A model generated the notes under the pieces. That model did no database searches and was not told where the DNA came from. It worked only from the letters and a program-made list of their open reading frames with translations. The translations under genes were made by a program, and so were the position numbers. Shown piece after piece: positions 52,323 through 60,732 of a stretch of DNA of 64,000 nt. How positions within the stretch are numbered: the stretch's first letter is position 1; each line of letters begins with the position of its first letter. Source of the stretch: an uncultured Lachnospiraceae bacterium (GTDB lineage: Bacteria > Bacillota > Clostridia > Lachnospirales > Lachnospiraceae); NCBI GenBank assembly GCA_910585605.1, contig CAJUFL010000002.1, positions 1 to 64,000 on the forward strand, written 5' to 3'.

Positions 52323-55253
52323 ATGAACTATTCAAAAAATAATACACAAAAAAAACAAAAGAAACTGGTATCCAAACATACAAAGAACAAAAACAAGCTA
52401 TCTTATATTTTATATAAAATTGTTATCTTTGCTTTTCTGCTTCTTATCATCATAGGAGCCGGAGCCGGTTTCGGAATGTTTGTGTCCATCATAGACAATG
52501 CACCTGATATTGCTGATATCAAGGAGCGGGTACAGCTTGAAGGCTTTCAGACTACCATTTATAACCAGAAAGGCAAAGAGCTTACCACATTATCAACTGC
52601 CAATTCCAACCGTATTTATGTGGAATATGAAAATATACCGGACATCCTCTCAAATGCTTTTGTCGCTATTGAGGATGAACGTTTCTGGGAACATAACGGA
52701 ATAGATGCCCGTGGTATTCTAAGAGCTTTTTTTGTAGGCATAAAAAACCACAATTTTTCAGAAGGCGCCTCCACCATCACACAACAGCTGATAAAAAACC
52801 AGATTTTCAATGTAGGTCTTAACGAAAGTACATTTTTAGACTCCTTAGAGCGAAAAATTCAGGAACAGTATCTTGCTATTGAACTTGAAAAACAAATTGA
52901 TAAAAAAGATATCCTGGAACTCTATTTAAATGCGATTTATCTGGGTCAGGGAGCAAACGGAATTCAGACAGCTTCAGAAACTTATTTTGGAAAAGAAAAT
53001 TTAGATGAACTTACCCTCTCCGAATGTGCCGTCATTGCTGCCATTACCCAGAGTCCGACTCTGTATGATCCTGCCCTGTATCCTGAAAACAACCAGACTC
53101 GTAAAAATGTTGTACTGCAAAAAATGTTAGAGCAGCACATGATTACCCAGGCTGAATATGATGAAGCTATGTCAGATGATGTATATGCCCGCATCTCCTT
53201 AGATAAGGATGATGATAATAAGACAACAAAAACCTATAATTCATATTATATCGATACCGTTATCGACACTCTGACAACACAGCTGGTAGAAGAACTGGAT
53301 TATACGGAAACTCAGGCATACAACGCAATCTATTCCGGAGGACTAAGCATTTATATTAATCAGGACTCTGCCATTCAGAAAATATGCGATGCCGAAATTA
53401 ATGATCCTGATAATTATCCTGCCGGAACCAGTGTTGCACTAAATTATGCCCTCACACTTACCGATCCCAAAAACGGAGATCTGTATAATTACTCCAGCAA
53501 TCATTTACTGGCATATTATCAGGAAAAAACAGAAAACCCCAAATATAACCTGATCTATTCCAGTGAAGATACCGCAAGGGCTGCCGCTGATGAATACAAA
53601 GCCTATATAATAGAAAAAACGGGTTATACCGAGCTTGCAGAATCTTTTTCCACTACAATCCAGCCACAGAGTTCTTTTGTGATAATGGATCATAATACCG
53701 GCTATGTAAAGGCTATCTGTGGTGGACGGGGACCTAAAACCGGAAACCTTACACTGAACAGGGCAACGGATTCCAAACGTCAGCCAGGTTCTACCTTTAA
53801 AGTATTATCTACCTACGTTCCTGCCCTTGACACCTCGGGAATGACATTGTCAACAAGCTATGTAGATGAAGCAACCAATTACAGCAATGGAACCCCGATC
53901 AAAAACTGGTACTCGGGGTATCGTGGAAGACAGACCATTCGTACAGCCATTAAAGACTCCATGAATATTATCACAGTAAAATGTTTTCAGGAAGTCACCC
54001 CGCAGGTCGGTTACGATTATTTGTGCAATATGGGTATCACCACTTTGAAAAACGGGGAAACCTCCGTCAACGGCATCGCAGAAAATGACATCAACGAATC
54101 CATGTGTCTAGGTGGACTTACAGAAGGTGTTACCAATCTGGAATTAACCAGTGCATATGCCTCCATTGCAAATTCCGGAACTTATGTAGAACCTATCTTC
54201 TATACAAAAGTACTGGATCATGACGGCAACATTTTAATTGATAATACCCCGGAAACCAAACAGGTTATGAAGGCAACCACTGCATGGCTTATCAACAATG
54301 CAATGCAGGATGTAGTCACCTCCGGTACTGGTACTACTGCCAGACTTTCCAGCGGAATGGTAGTTTCCGGCAAAACGGGAACCACTTCCAGCAATTATGA
54401 CTTTTGGTTTTGCGGCTCTACTCCATACTATACTGCCAGCATCTGGATGGGATACGATTCTAACACAAATTTTTCAAATGGCAATTCCCATAAGGCTATC
54501 TGGCGTAAAATTATGGACAAAATCATAGAGGACAAGGGTCTGGATACTTCTGCCAGCTTTGAAAAGCCAAGCGATATCGTGACTGCAAAGGTTTGTTCTA
54601 CATCAGGACTTTTACCTGCCGAAGGACAATGCAAATCCGTCATCACAGAATATTTTGCAAAAGACACAGTACCTACAAAAACCTGTGACCTGCATCAGAC
54701 CGTGACTCTTTGTGATGAAAGCCATTATAAAGCAACCGATTATTGTCCTGACACTACCACTTACCACTACACGGTAGATGAAAGTGGGAACGTTTCACTA
54801 GAGGATTGTGATTTTACACCTCCGACTGATTTCATAGACTCCACATGTCCTCTTCATACAGAAGATCAGGAAAACGGTGAGATTTCCACCCCGATTCAAA
54901 ATCAGCCTTCCAGTTCTGATACTACCTTTACTATCTCAACTATGGTAGAAGGAGGCGGAAGCATATCAGGTCCAACAGAAGCGGCTGCCGGAGAAACTGT
55001 CACCCTGACATTTATACCAAACAGCGGATATGTCTTATCCAATGTAACGATTGACGGTATGGCGAAAGGTGCCATTTCAACCTATACTTTTGAAAATATT
55101 TCCAGTAACCATACAGTAGTGGCGACCTTTGCTGTCAGCGAAGGTGTAGACACTCCACCAGTTGAAACTGTCAACAGTAAAAAACCTGACAATAACATAT
55201 TTATCCGTTTTGTCAGTACGATGCGTGCCTTCTTTGGCATGAAAAAAATATAA
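52323..55253 (+). CDS. Class A penicillin-binding protein (PBP1A type)
   Basis: About 976 residues. A basic cytoplasmic tail and membrane segment (28-52) are followed by a GT51 glycosyltransferase (EDERFWEHNGID with catalytic Glu about 118; GASTITQQLIKN). The transpeptidase has the nucleophile in QPGSTFK (about 490), SMNI (about 545) and SGKTGTT (about 682). It polymerises and cross-links peptidoglycan. The C-terminal 200 residues hold a Cys-rich region (eight Cys, about 745-850), then an InlB-repeat-like domain (MVEGGGSISGPTEAAAGETVTLTF). ATG 52323 has AGGAGG 7 nt upstream; upstream in-frame ATGs lie in the repeat. It is divergent from yigZ. Confidence 0.94.
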   Translation: MNYSKNNTQKKQKKLVSKHTKNKNKLSYILYKIVIFAFLLLIIIGAGAGFGMFVSIIDNAPDIADIKERVQLEGFQTTIYNQKGKELTTLSTANSNRIYVEYENIPDILSNAFVAIEDERFWEHNGIDARGILRAFFVGIKNHNFSEGASTITQQLIKNQIFNVGLNESTFLDSLERKIQEQYLAIELEKQIDKKDILELYLNAIYLGQGANGIQTASETYFGKENLDELTLSECAVIAAITQSPTLYDPALYPENNQTRKNVVLQKMLEQHMITQAEYDEAMSDDVYARISLDKDDDNKTTKTYNSYYIDTVIDTLTTQLVEELDYTETQAYNAIYSGGLSIYINQDSAIQKICDAEINDPDNYPAGTSVALNYALTLTDPKNGDLYNYSSNHLLAYYQEKTENPKYNLIYSSEDTARAAADEYKAYIIEKTGYTELAESFSTTIQPQSSFVIMDHNTGYVKAICGGRGPKTGNLTLNRATDSKRQPGSTFKVLSTYVPALDTSGMTLSTSYVDEATNYSNGTPIKNWYSGYRGRQTIRTAIKDSMNIITVKCFQEVTPQVGYDYLCNMGITTLKNGETSVNGIAENDINESMCLGGLTEGVTNLELTSAYASIANSGTYVEPIFYTKVLDHDGNILIDNTPETKQVMKATTAWLINNAMQDVVTSGTGTTARLSSGMVVSGKTGTTSSNYDFWFCGSTPYYTASIWMGYDSNTNFSNGNSHKAIWRKIMDKIIEDKGLDTSASFEKPSDIVTAKVCSTSGLLPAEGQCKSVITEYFAKDTVPTKTCDLHQTVTLCDESHYKATDYCPDTTTYHYTVDESGNVSLEDCDFTPPTDFIDSTCPLHTEDQENGEISTPIQNQPSSSDTTFTISTMVEGGGSISGPTEAAAGETVTLTFIPNSGYVLSNVTIDGMAKGAISTYTFENISSNHTVVATFAVSEGVDTPPVETVNSKKPDNNIFIRFVSTMRAFFGMKKI

Positions 55254-55288
55254 TTTTTGTCCAGCATATATTTATATATATGATATAA

Positions 55289-55348
55289 AAAGTCCTGCTG
55301 TAGTTGAACTCCTATCCTTAAGAATTTAACTACAGCAGGACTTTTTTA
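55289..55348. terminator. Bidirectional terminator between PBP and spoVAE
   Basis: AAAGTCCTGCTGTAGTT and AACTACAGCAGGACTTTTTT form a stem of 16-17 bp. The plus strand ends in a T-run, and the minus strand also has T-rich sequence after the hairpin, so it should stop both convergent transcripts. Confidence 0.9.
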
Positions 55349-55705
55349 TTATTTTGTCATTTTAGGCTGAAAAATAAGAGATGCAATATAAGCAAATATA
55401 AGTGCAGCGGATGTTCCTACAGCAGCCATTTTGAAACCACCTCTGAATAAACCGATCAATCCATCACTATCTATGGCTTCCTTTATACCCTTCCACAGAT
55501 TATAACCAAACCCTGTTAAAGGAACGGAAGCACCGCTCCCGGCAAATTCCAAAAATGGTTCATAAATCTGCAATGCACCCAAAACAGCACCTGTACATAC
55601 TAAAATCACCATGATCCGGCCCGGCATTAACTTTGTTTTTTCCATTAATACCTGTGCCGCAACACAAATAAGACCTCCTACAATAAATGCCTTTATATAA
55701 TCCAT
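55349..55705 (-). CDS. spoVAE: Stage V sporulation protein AE (SpoVAE/SpoVAEb)
   Basis: 118 residues with three or four membrane segments. Motifs of SpoVAE are visible: AFIVGGLICVAAQVLMEKTKLMPGRIMV, then FLEFAGSGASVPLTGFGYNLWKG and LTGGF-like GLFRGGFKMAAVGTSAALIF. SpoVA proteins form the channel that loads dipicolinic acid into the forespore and releases it in germination. It lies 14 nt after spoVAD with AAAGGAG before the ATG. spoVAC, normally upstream of spoVAD in the minimal C-D-Eb set, is not present in this cluster. Confidence 0.95.
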   Translation of the reverse strand: MDYIKAFIVGGLICVAAQVLMEKTKLMPGRIMVILVCTGAVLGALQIYEPFLEFAGSGASVPLTGFGYNLWKGIKEAIDSDGLIGLFRGGFKMAAVGTSAALIFAYIASLIFQPKMTK

Positions 55706-55719
55706 TTTTACACTCTCCT

Positions 55720-56745
55720 TTAATCATCCTGACGTTTTTCTATCACTACTGCATGGGCGATTCCCGGAACGGTTTGACCTTCATTATAACTGACGGTAGA
55801 TAACAAAGCCCCTGTGGGAACAAAAAGAATCCGGTTTAGTTTTCCCTGACGCAGCTCATTCATAAGTTTTCCTGCAAGCGTTACGGCAGAACATCCACAA
55901 CCTGAGCCTCCTGCATGTGTATCCTGTTCCGGATCATCATAAATTTCCATGCCGCAATCCATATGAACCTTGGAAATATCAAATCCCTGATCTTTAAGTA
56001 GTTTACATAATATTTCTTTTCCCACACTTCCCAGATCTCCGGTTACAATCTTATCATATTCCTCAGGCTGTCTCTTAAAATCCTTTAAATGCTGGTATAT
56101 CACATCTGCCGCCGCCGGTGCCATACATGCTCCCATATTTAAGGAATCTTTTACACCATAATCCACAACCTTTCCCGTAGTAATTCCCGTTATCATGGTA
56201 TCCCCATAAACCTTAGACAATACAAAAGCACCGCATCCGGTCACGGTCCATGTGGACGACATCGGTCTCTGATTACCATATTCCAGTGGAAACCGGAACT
56301 GTTTCTCTGCCCCTCCAAAATGACTGGAAGCAACGGCTAATACAGTATCTGCATACCCACCATGCACGGTCATCGCACCCAGTGAAAGTGCTTCTCCCAT
56401 TGTAGAACAGGCCCCATACAATCCAAATAATGGTATATCAAAGTCCATAAGTCCAAATGTTGTCGCAATTAACTGTCCCAGCAAATCTCCTGCAAAAACG
56501 TATCTCACATCTTCCGTCTTAATCTTTGCTTTTCTAAGTGCCAGCAAAGAAGCCTGTTTCATTAGTTCACTTTCCCCTTCTTCCCAGGACTCCTTTCCAA
56601 ATGTAGCATCCTCTACTACCACATCAAAAGTATCCTTAAGCGGTCCTTCCCCCTCCTTCGGTCCCACAATACTTGCGGCCGACATAATATAAACGGGTTT
56701 TTCAAAGGACAGACTTTGTTTTCCTACCTGTAATCCTGCAGTCAT
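55720..56745 (-). CDS. spoVAD: Stage V sporulation protein AD
   Basis: 341 residues of the thiolase-like SpoVAD family: KPVYIMSAASIVGPKEGEGPLKDTFD, FGLYGACSTMGEALSLGAMTVHGGY, FPLEYGNQRPMSSTWTVTGCGAF, HAGGSGCGCSAV. SpoVAD binds dipicolinic acid and is thought to deliver it to the SpoVA channel. GAGGTG precedes the ATG. A perfect sigma-G-type promoter lies about 90 nt upstream, consistent with forespore expression. A terminator-like hairpin lies in the leader directly after it. Confidence 0.95.
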   Translation of the reverse strand: MTAGLQVGKQSLSFEKPVYIMSAASIVGPKEGEGPLKDTFDVVVEDATFGKESWEEGESELMKQASLLALRKAKIKTEDVRYVFAGDLLGQLIATTFGLMDFDIPLFGLYGACSTMGEALSLGAMTVHGGYADTVLAVASSHFGGAEKQFRFPLEYGNQRPMSSTWTVTGCGAFVLSKVYGDTMITGITTGKVVDYGVKDSLNMGACMAPAAADVIYQHLKDFKRQPEEYDKIVTGDLGSVGKEILCKLLKDQGFDISKVHMDCGMEIYDDPEQDTHAGGSGCGCSAVTLAGKLMNELRQGKLNRILFVPTGALLSTVSYNEGQTVPGIAHAVVIEKRQDD

Positions 56746-56794
56746 ACTATCACCTCAAATCCTAATAATGCATCATCCATTCTGTATCATGGAT

Positions 56795-56827
56795 AAAAAA
56801 AGGCATTATCTACGATAACACCTTTTT
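56795..56827 (-). terminator. Terminator-like hairpin between the lipoprotein and spoVAD
   Basis: On the minus strand GGTGTTATC pairs with GATAATGCC (9 bp with wobbles) around a 3-nt loop, followed by seven T. It should end the small lipoprotein transcript. It also lies immediately after the predicted sigma-G start site. Confidence 0.75.
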
Positions 56828-56836
56828 CCTTATTTG

Positions 56837-56866
56837 TAGTATGACTGCTCTGATATTATTTTATGC
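56837..56866 (-). promoter_or_regulatory. Sigma-G consensus promoter of spoVAD-spoVAE
   Basis: On the minus strand GCATA (56866-56862), 18 nt, CATACTA (56843-56837). This fits the B. subtilis sigma-G consensus (GHATR, 18 nt, CATWMTA) at every position and stands upstream of forespore genes. Confidence 0.75.
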
Positions 56867-56870
56867 ATAT

Positions 56871-57086
56871 CTATTCTTTGTCTAGATTTTCTGCATTCTC
56901 ATTCAGTTTTTTTGTGTCTTCATTTATCTTATCGATCGTCTCATCCGCTTTCATTTTTTCTTCAAGAGCACGATGCTCAATCGATTCCAGCTCCTGCTTT
57001 TTTTCATCACTTCCACAACCTGCCATGCAGCACATGATAAAAATAAAACTGCAAATCAAACATATCTTTTTTAATCCTTTTCCCAT
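56871..57086 (-). CDS. Small lipoprotein (71 residues)
   Basis: A signal peptide with lipobox (FIMCCMAGC) and a short mature part that is highly charged and helical (about 45 residues; KADETIDKINEDTKKLNENAENLDKE), likely a coiled coil. It should be a lipid-anchored surface peptide. No family is recognised. It sits between a CbiE/CbiT-like gene and spoVAD, with a terminator just downstream. Whether it is spore-related is unknown. Confidence 0.75.
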   Translation of the reverse strand: MGKGLKKICLICSFIFIMCCMAGCGSDEKKQELESIEHRALEEKMKADETIDKINEDTKKLNENAENLDKE

Positions 57087-57150
57087 ATTTCCAGCTCCTT
57101 CCTTATTTGCACAGTAAATTCTAAAAATATCACAGATGCCTCACCCATTT

Positions 57151-58065
57151 TTAATTCAAAGCTTCTCCGCTTATCATCCATGGTGATGGCTGCGCTATCA
57201 TAACACTGCGTTTATCACTCTTAGCCACGGAAATCTGTAAAACTTCTGTATTCTCTATGTTATATTTTGTGAAAATATTCTTAATACTAACCACCATATC
57301 AAGCTCCAATGTATAAATAATGAACTGGCATTTGGGATTTACTGTAAGCAGTACTTTAATTTCTTCTTCCAGCCTTTTGGAAGCAACGATAAATGCCAGC
57401 CTCGGTATAGGAACCTTTTTCATCTCCTCCTCCGTTACATTAGAAATAATTTCTATATTATGTACGCCAAATTTACTGACATTATCCTGCAAAGAGCGCA
57501 TATCTCTCGCATCCGGTTCCACAGCAATAATCGTACCCTCACTGGCCTCTATCGCTGCCTCTATCGCAATGCTCTCCCCACTTACAATACAAATTGTGTC
57601 TCCCACATCACAGGACAGCATATTCATGATAACGGCACGGATTTCATGTCCCACATAATTAACAGAACCTTTTGAAAAATATTCATTACGGATTCCATAG
57701 CGGGATGCTTCTCTTGTATTCTCATTAATAATAAAAATTACCAGCGGTTCTGAAATCTTCTTATCCATAAATTCCTTTACTTTACAGGTTTCTACAGTAC
57801 CATTGCTGCTGATTCCCTTTCCAATCCACATATCATAATCGCCATAACCACCTTCCCATAATTCGTAAAATAAATCCGGCTGGCTTTCATCCGCAAAAAT
57901 CATGACCCTTTTATGTGTCTCAATAGTAGGAAGGACATTTTTCTTCTTCCCGCAGATATTTAACATCTTAATCTTCTCCGGACTCACCCCCATGCGATCT
58001 GCAAAATCACCTACCCATGCTAACATTTCACTGTTATTGTATACTTTCATTCCGTTTGACTCCAT
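57151..58065 (-). CDS. Degenerate CbiE/CbiT-like (precorrin methyltransferase-related) protein
   Basis: 304 residues. Residues about 35-120 follow the C-terminal half of CbiE (LNICGKKKNVLPTIETHKRVMIFADES, then ELWEGGYGDYDMWIGKGIS). Residues about 125-304 follow CbiT (YGIRNEYFSKGSV, NVSKFGVHNIEIISN, and the end KRSVMIAQPSPWMISG, compare CbiT 'QNPVWI'). The SAM-binding loop of CbiT (DIGAGTGS type) is replaced by CIVSGESIAIEAA, losing most glycines, and the first half of CbiE is missing. Thus it is probably not an active cobalamin enzyme, and no cobalamin gene is nearby. AGGAGG lies 6 nt before the ATG. Function unknown. Confidence 0.75.
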   Translation of the reverse strand: MESNGMKVYNNSEMLAWVGDFADRMGVSPEKIKMLNICGKKKNVLPTIETHKRVMIFADESQPDLFYELWEGGYGDYDMWIGKGISSNGTVETCKVKEFMDKKISEPLVIFIINENTREASRYGIRNEYFSKGSVNYVGHEIRAVIMNMLSCDVGDTICIVSGESIAIEAAIEASEGTIIAVEPDARDMRSLQDNVSKFGVHNIEIISNVTEEEMKKVPIPRLAFIVASKRLEEEIKVLLTVNPKCQFIIYTLELDMVVSIKNIFTKYNIENTEVLQISVAKSDKRSVMIAQPSPWMISGEALN

Positions 58066-58193
58066 AAAATACCTCCTGTAATTGTAACCAATTTAGCTTT
58101 ACAATCTTTGTTTGCTACGGGGATTTCCCGTCTCAATATTTTCATCATTTTTGACACTGCCTATCATGTTCTCTCTTTTTATTTCATGATGCT

Positions 58194-59018
58194 TTAGAAA
58201 CTGTGTCCACCGCCCCCTCCGCTGCTGCCACCGCCACCGCCTCCACTGCTGCCACCCGAACTGCCGGAGCTTTGTGGAGAATAGGTTCTGGTCTCATGGG
58301 TAAAATCTGCATTAAAATTTTCCAGCTTCTGTACAACAAATATCCCCTGCATCAGCTCATAATCGGAAGGTTTTTTCTGTCTTGAAGTAATCTGTGCCAC
58401 AAAATAATTGATCAATAAGGCCAGAACAACAGCTAATAGCATATTACTGATATATTTCATCGGCTGGGCTATTCTGTGTCCCTGCAATAATTGCAGCTCC
58501 TGTTCAAATACCTTTGATGCACAGGTGTAATAATCACTGTCTGATGCATACGTATACACATTATCGGTTATCGTATTGGCATATCCTTTAGTAATCGTCT
58601 TATATACTTTGCCATCACTGAATATGTAAATCATCCGGTTATCCATATCTATCAAGAACAAAGTACCGCTTGCACTCCCATATCTGCTATGATATACGCT
58701 CTCAGCATAAGAAGCTGCAGAACTGGTATTATCAGCAGTACTAAGAAAGACTACATTCCCATATTCGGTAATGCCTTTCATCTGTTCACGCAATGCATTT
58801 CCTTCTTCACCTGTTAATAAACCAGCATTATCCTCAACCACTGCTTCAAAACCGGTATCAGGATTTATATAAGCCTCCAAAGTGGCTGCCCGCAAATCAA
58901 TACACATCCCATACACCATACAAACAGTCAGGAGCGTAAGTACAATGCCCCACAGCCTCCTTAACCGCCAGCTGAAAGAAATCATAGTTCTGTCATACAA
59001 TGTATTCCTTTTACGCAC
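58194..59018 (-). CDS. TPM-domain membrane protein (YgcG-like)
   Basis: About 274 residues. An N-terminal hydrophobic segment is followed by a TPM domain (VVEDNAGLLTGEEGNALREQMKGITEYGNVVFLST to IYIFSDGKVYKTITKG), one membrane segment (about 190-208), and a Gly/Ser tail ending SSGGGGGHSF, a standard YgcG-type ending. TPM domains in bacteria are linked to membrane protein quality control and photosystem repair in plants; the role here is unknown. The GTG at 59018 has GGAGG 8 nt upstream and overlaps the stop of the zinc-ribbon gene by 8 bp, so the two are translationally coupled. Confidence 0.82.
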   Translation of the reverse strand: MRKRNTLYDRTMISFSWRLRRLWGIVLTLLTVCMVYGMCIDLRAATLEAYINPDTGFEAVVEDNAGLLTGEEGNALREQMKGITEYGNVVFLSTADNTSSAASYAESVYHSRYGSASGTLFLIDMDNRMIYIFSDGKVYKTITKGYANTITDNVYTYASDSDYYTCASKVFEQELQLLQGHRIAQPMKYISNMLLAVVLALLINYFVAQITSRQKKPSDYELMQGIFVVQKLENFNADFTHETRTYSPQSSGSSGGSSGGGGGGSSGGGGGHSF

Positions 59019-60648
59019 GATCATCACCTCCCCGATACTCAAACTGCGGAAGCGGTCTTGTGGCAAGGATATTATAACCTGATATCAGATCAAGCAGTGC
59101 AAAAAATACTGCCACAAGGCACAAAATATTACTGATATAATAATAAATATCAGCTGTCGGTTTCATGAAAGCGACAACAGATGCCAGTATCAGAGCCGAC
59201 ATTGTCCATATGGAACCGGGTATCCCTTTTTTGGCTGTAATATTCTTACCTTTAACCAGGCTTTTAATGCCAAAAATCAATGTAACTATCAATGCAATCA
59301 ATATTAACATCATACTACCTCCGGAAAACCCTGTAATCTGCATTGCCACATATAAGATTATAATAATATTGAATACAAAAATACATCCAACGACGCACTT
59401 AACCATTGAAAGCATCTTCTTTTGCTTCTTTTTCTTTGGCATATGTTTCATTGCTGTTACATAAGGCGGCATCCCATCTAAGGCCGCTGCTGCCTCACTT
59501 TCCGCCTGCCTCTTCTTTCTTACAGCTTCCTGTACCCCTTTGTCCTCTTCATAACTTTCTTTTTGAGCAATCCGTTTCATTTCCCACTGATACAGTATTG
59601 TCACAATCATAGCGATGACTGCCGTTATGCTAAGCGACACCGCCGGCACCATCGTAAAAAACAGGTTAAGCAATATAAATAACGGAACCGCAAGAATAAA
59701 AGAACCCAGCATATACTTCTTAATATCCACCGGAAGATCCGCTACTACTTTCCCTGTCTGTCCGTTTACCGTAGCATAAGCAACACGGTCTTGATTCCGG
59801 TAAGACATAAACCATACCGGAAACATGGCAACATTCGTTTCCTCGCACCGGGTATGGTACTGCTCTGAAGCATTTTCACTGCTTTCAATACTATACTTAC
59901 TAATTTCCCTGGTACGTTTTAAATATAACTCTGTCTGTTCATTCACTTCTTTCTCTGCATCCGGCTCATAGATTTCTTTACCTACATCCGGTATATCAGC
60001 ATAAAATCCACTTAAAATAGATGGCGTAAAAGATTTCATATTTTTTACATCAAAAGGAGCAATCCTTTCACTGATGTTATCTGCAAAAGAAGATGATGCA
60101 TCGTAAGACAGCCCTTTATAATGGTTATCAATATCTCCTGTTAGAATATAATGCTGCTTGATAATATAATCACCGCTTCTATGCTCTTTTGTTCCCTTTA
60201 AATGCAAGGGACCCTTCTGGGTAAAATAATAAACCCAGTAAGGCATATAAATTCCCCGAAAACTGTCAATTTTATCCGGATGCTGCAATTTTTTAGGTGC
60301 AAAAACTGCCCGCCGGACTCTTTTTATATATTCGGTCTTACAATCTTCTTTCGTTTTCTGAAACGGTATGATAAAATCGGGGCGCTTCTCTTTTCTCAAC
60401 CGACTGGTTAATATGGTAGATGCTCCGCAGAAGCTGCAAAATCCGGCCGCTGTATTATCCGTACTGTATATCTCTCCGGCACATTGCGGACAGGTAAATA
60501 CTGTCACTTCATAATTCGTACTCTCTTCGGCATCTTTATCCTTTGCAACCTCATATGGATCATACTTCGCATTACAATACCCACATGCCAGCTGCTGAGA
60601 AGAGATGTCAAAACGAAGATTCCCCCCACAGTTTGGACATTCATACAT
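59011..60648 (-). CDS. Zinc-ribbon membrane protein
   Basis: 545 residues. Two zinc ribbons open the protein (CPNCGG...CGYC, residues 4-26; CPQCAGE...CSFCGA, about 53-76). A large soluble region (80-310) follows, then two membrane segments (about 312-350) and, after a basic linker, four more (about 410-530). It resembles the 'TFIIB-type zinc ribbon' membrane proteins often paired with TPM-domain proteins in Clostridia. Function unknown. AGGAGG lies 8 nt before the ATG. It heads a two-gene operon. Confidence 0.82.
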   Translation of the reverse strand: MYECPNCGGNLRFDISSQQLACGYCNAKYDPYEVAKDKDAEESTNYEVTVFTCPQCAGEIYSTDNTAAGFCSFCGASTILTSRLRKEKRPDFIIPFQKTKEDCKTEYIKRVRRAVFAPKKLQHPDKIDSFRGIYMPYWVYYFTQKGPLHLKGTKEHRSGDYIIKQHYILTGDIDNHYKGLSYDASSSFADNISERIAPFDVKNMKSFTPSILSGFYADIPDVGKEIYEPDAEKEVNEQTELYLKRTREISKYSIESSENASEQYHTRCEETNVAMFPVWFMSYRNQDRVAYATVNGQTGKVVADLPVDIKKYMLGSFILAVPLFILLNLFFTMVPAVSLSITAVIAMIVTILYQWEMKRIAQKESYEEDKGVQEAVRKKRQAESEAAAALDGMPPYVTAMKHMPKKKKQKKMLSMVKCVVGCIFVFNIIIILYVAMQITGFSGGSMMLILIALIVTLIFGIKSLVKGKNITAKKGIPGSIWTMSALILASVVAFMKPTADIYYYISNILCLVAVFFALLDLISGYNILATRPLPQFEYRGGDDRA

Positions 60649-60680
60649 ATTCCCTTCCTCCTTAGTTCATACTACAAGCT

Positions 60681-60709
60681 ATTATACCATTTGTTCCTTC
60701 TGAATGCCA
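60681..60709 (-). promoter_or_regulatory. Promoter of the zinc-ribbon/TPM operon
   Basis: On the minus strand a consensus extended -10, TGGTATAAT (-10 box 60686-60681). The -35 (TGGCAT, 17-nt spacing) is poor. Confidence 0.5.
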
Positions 60710-60732
60710 TACCATGTATGATCAGATTATAA

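Noticed and set aside
56837..56866. Ordinary sigma-A promoter at the spoVAD leader
   Set aside because: No TTGACA-like box is spaced correctly, whereas every position fits the sigma-G consensus.
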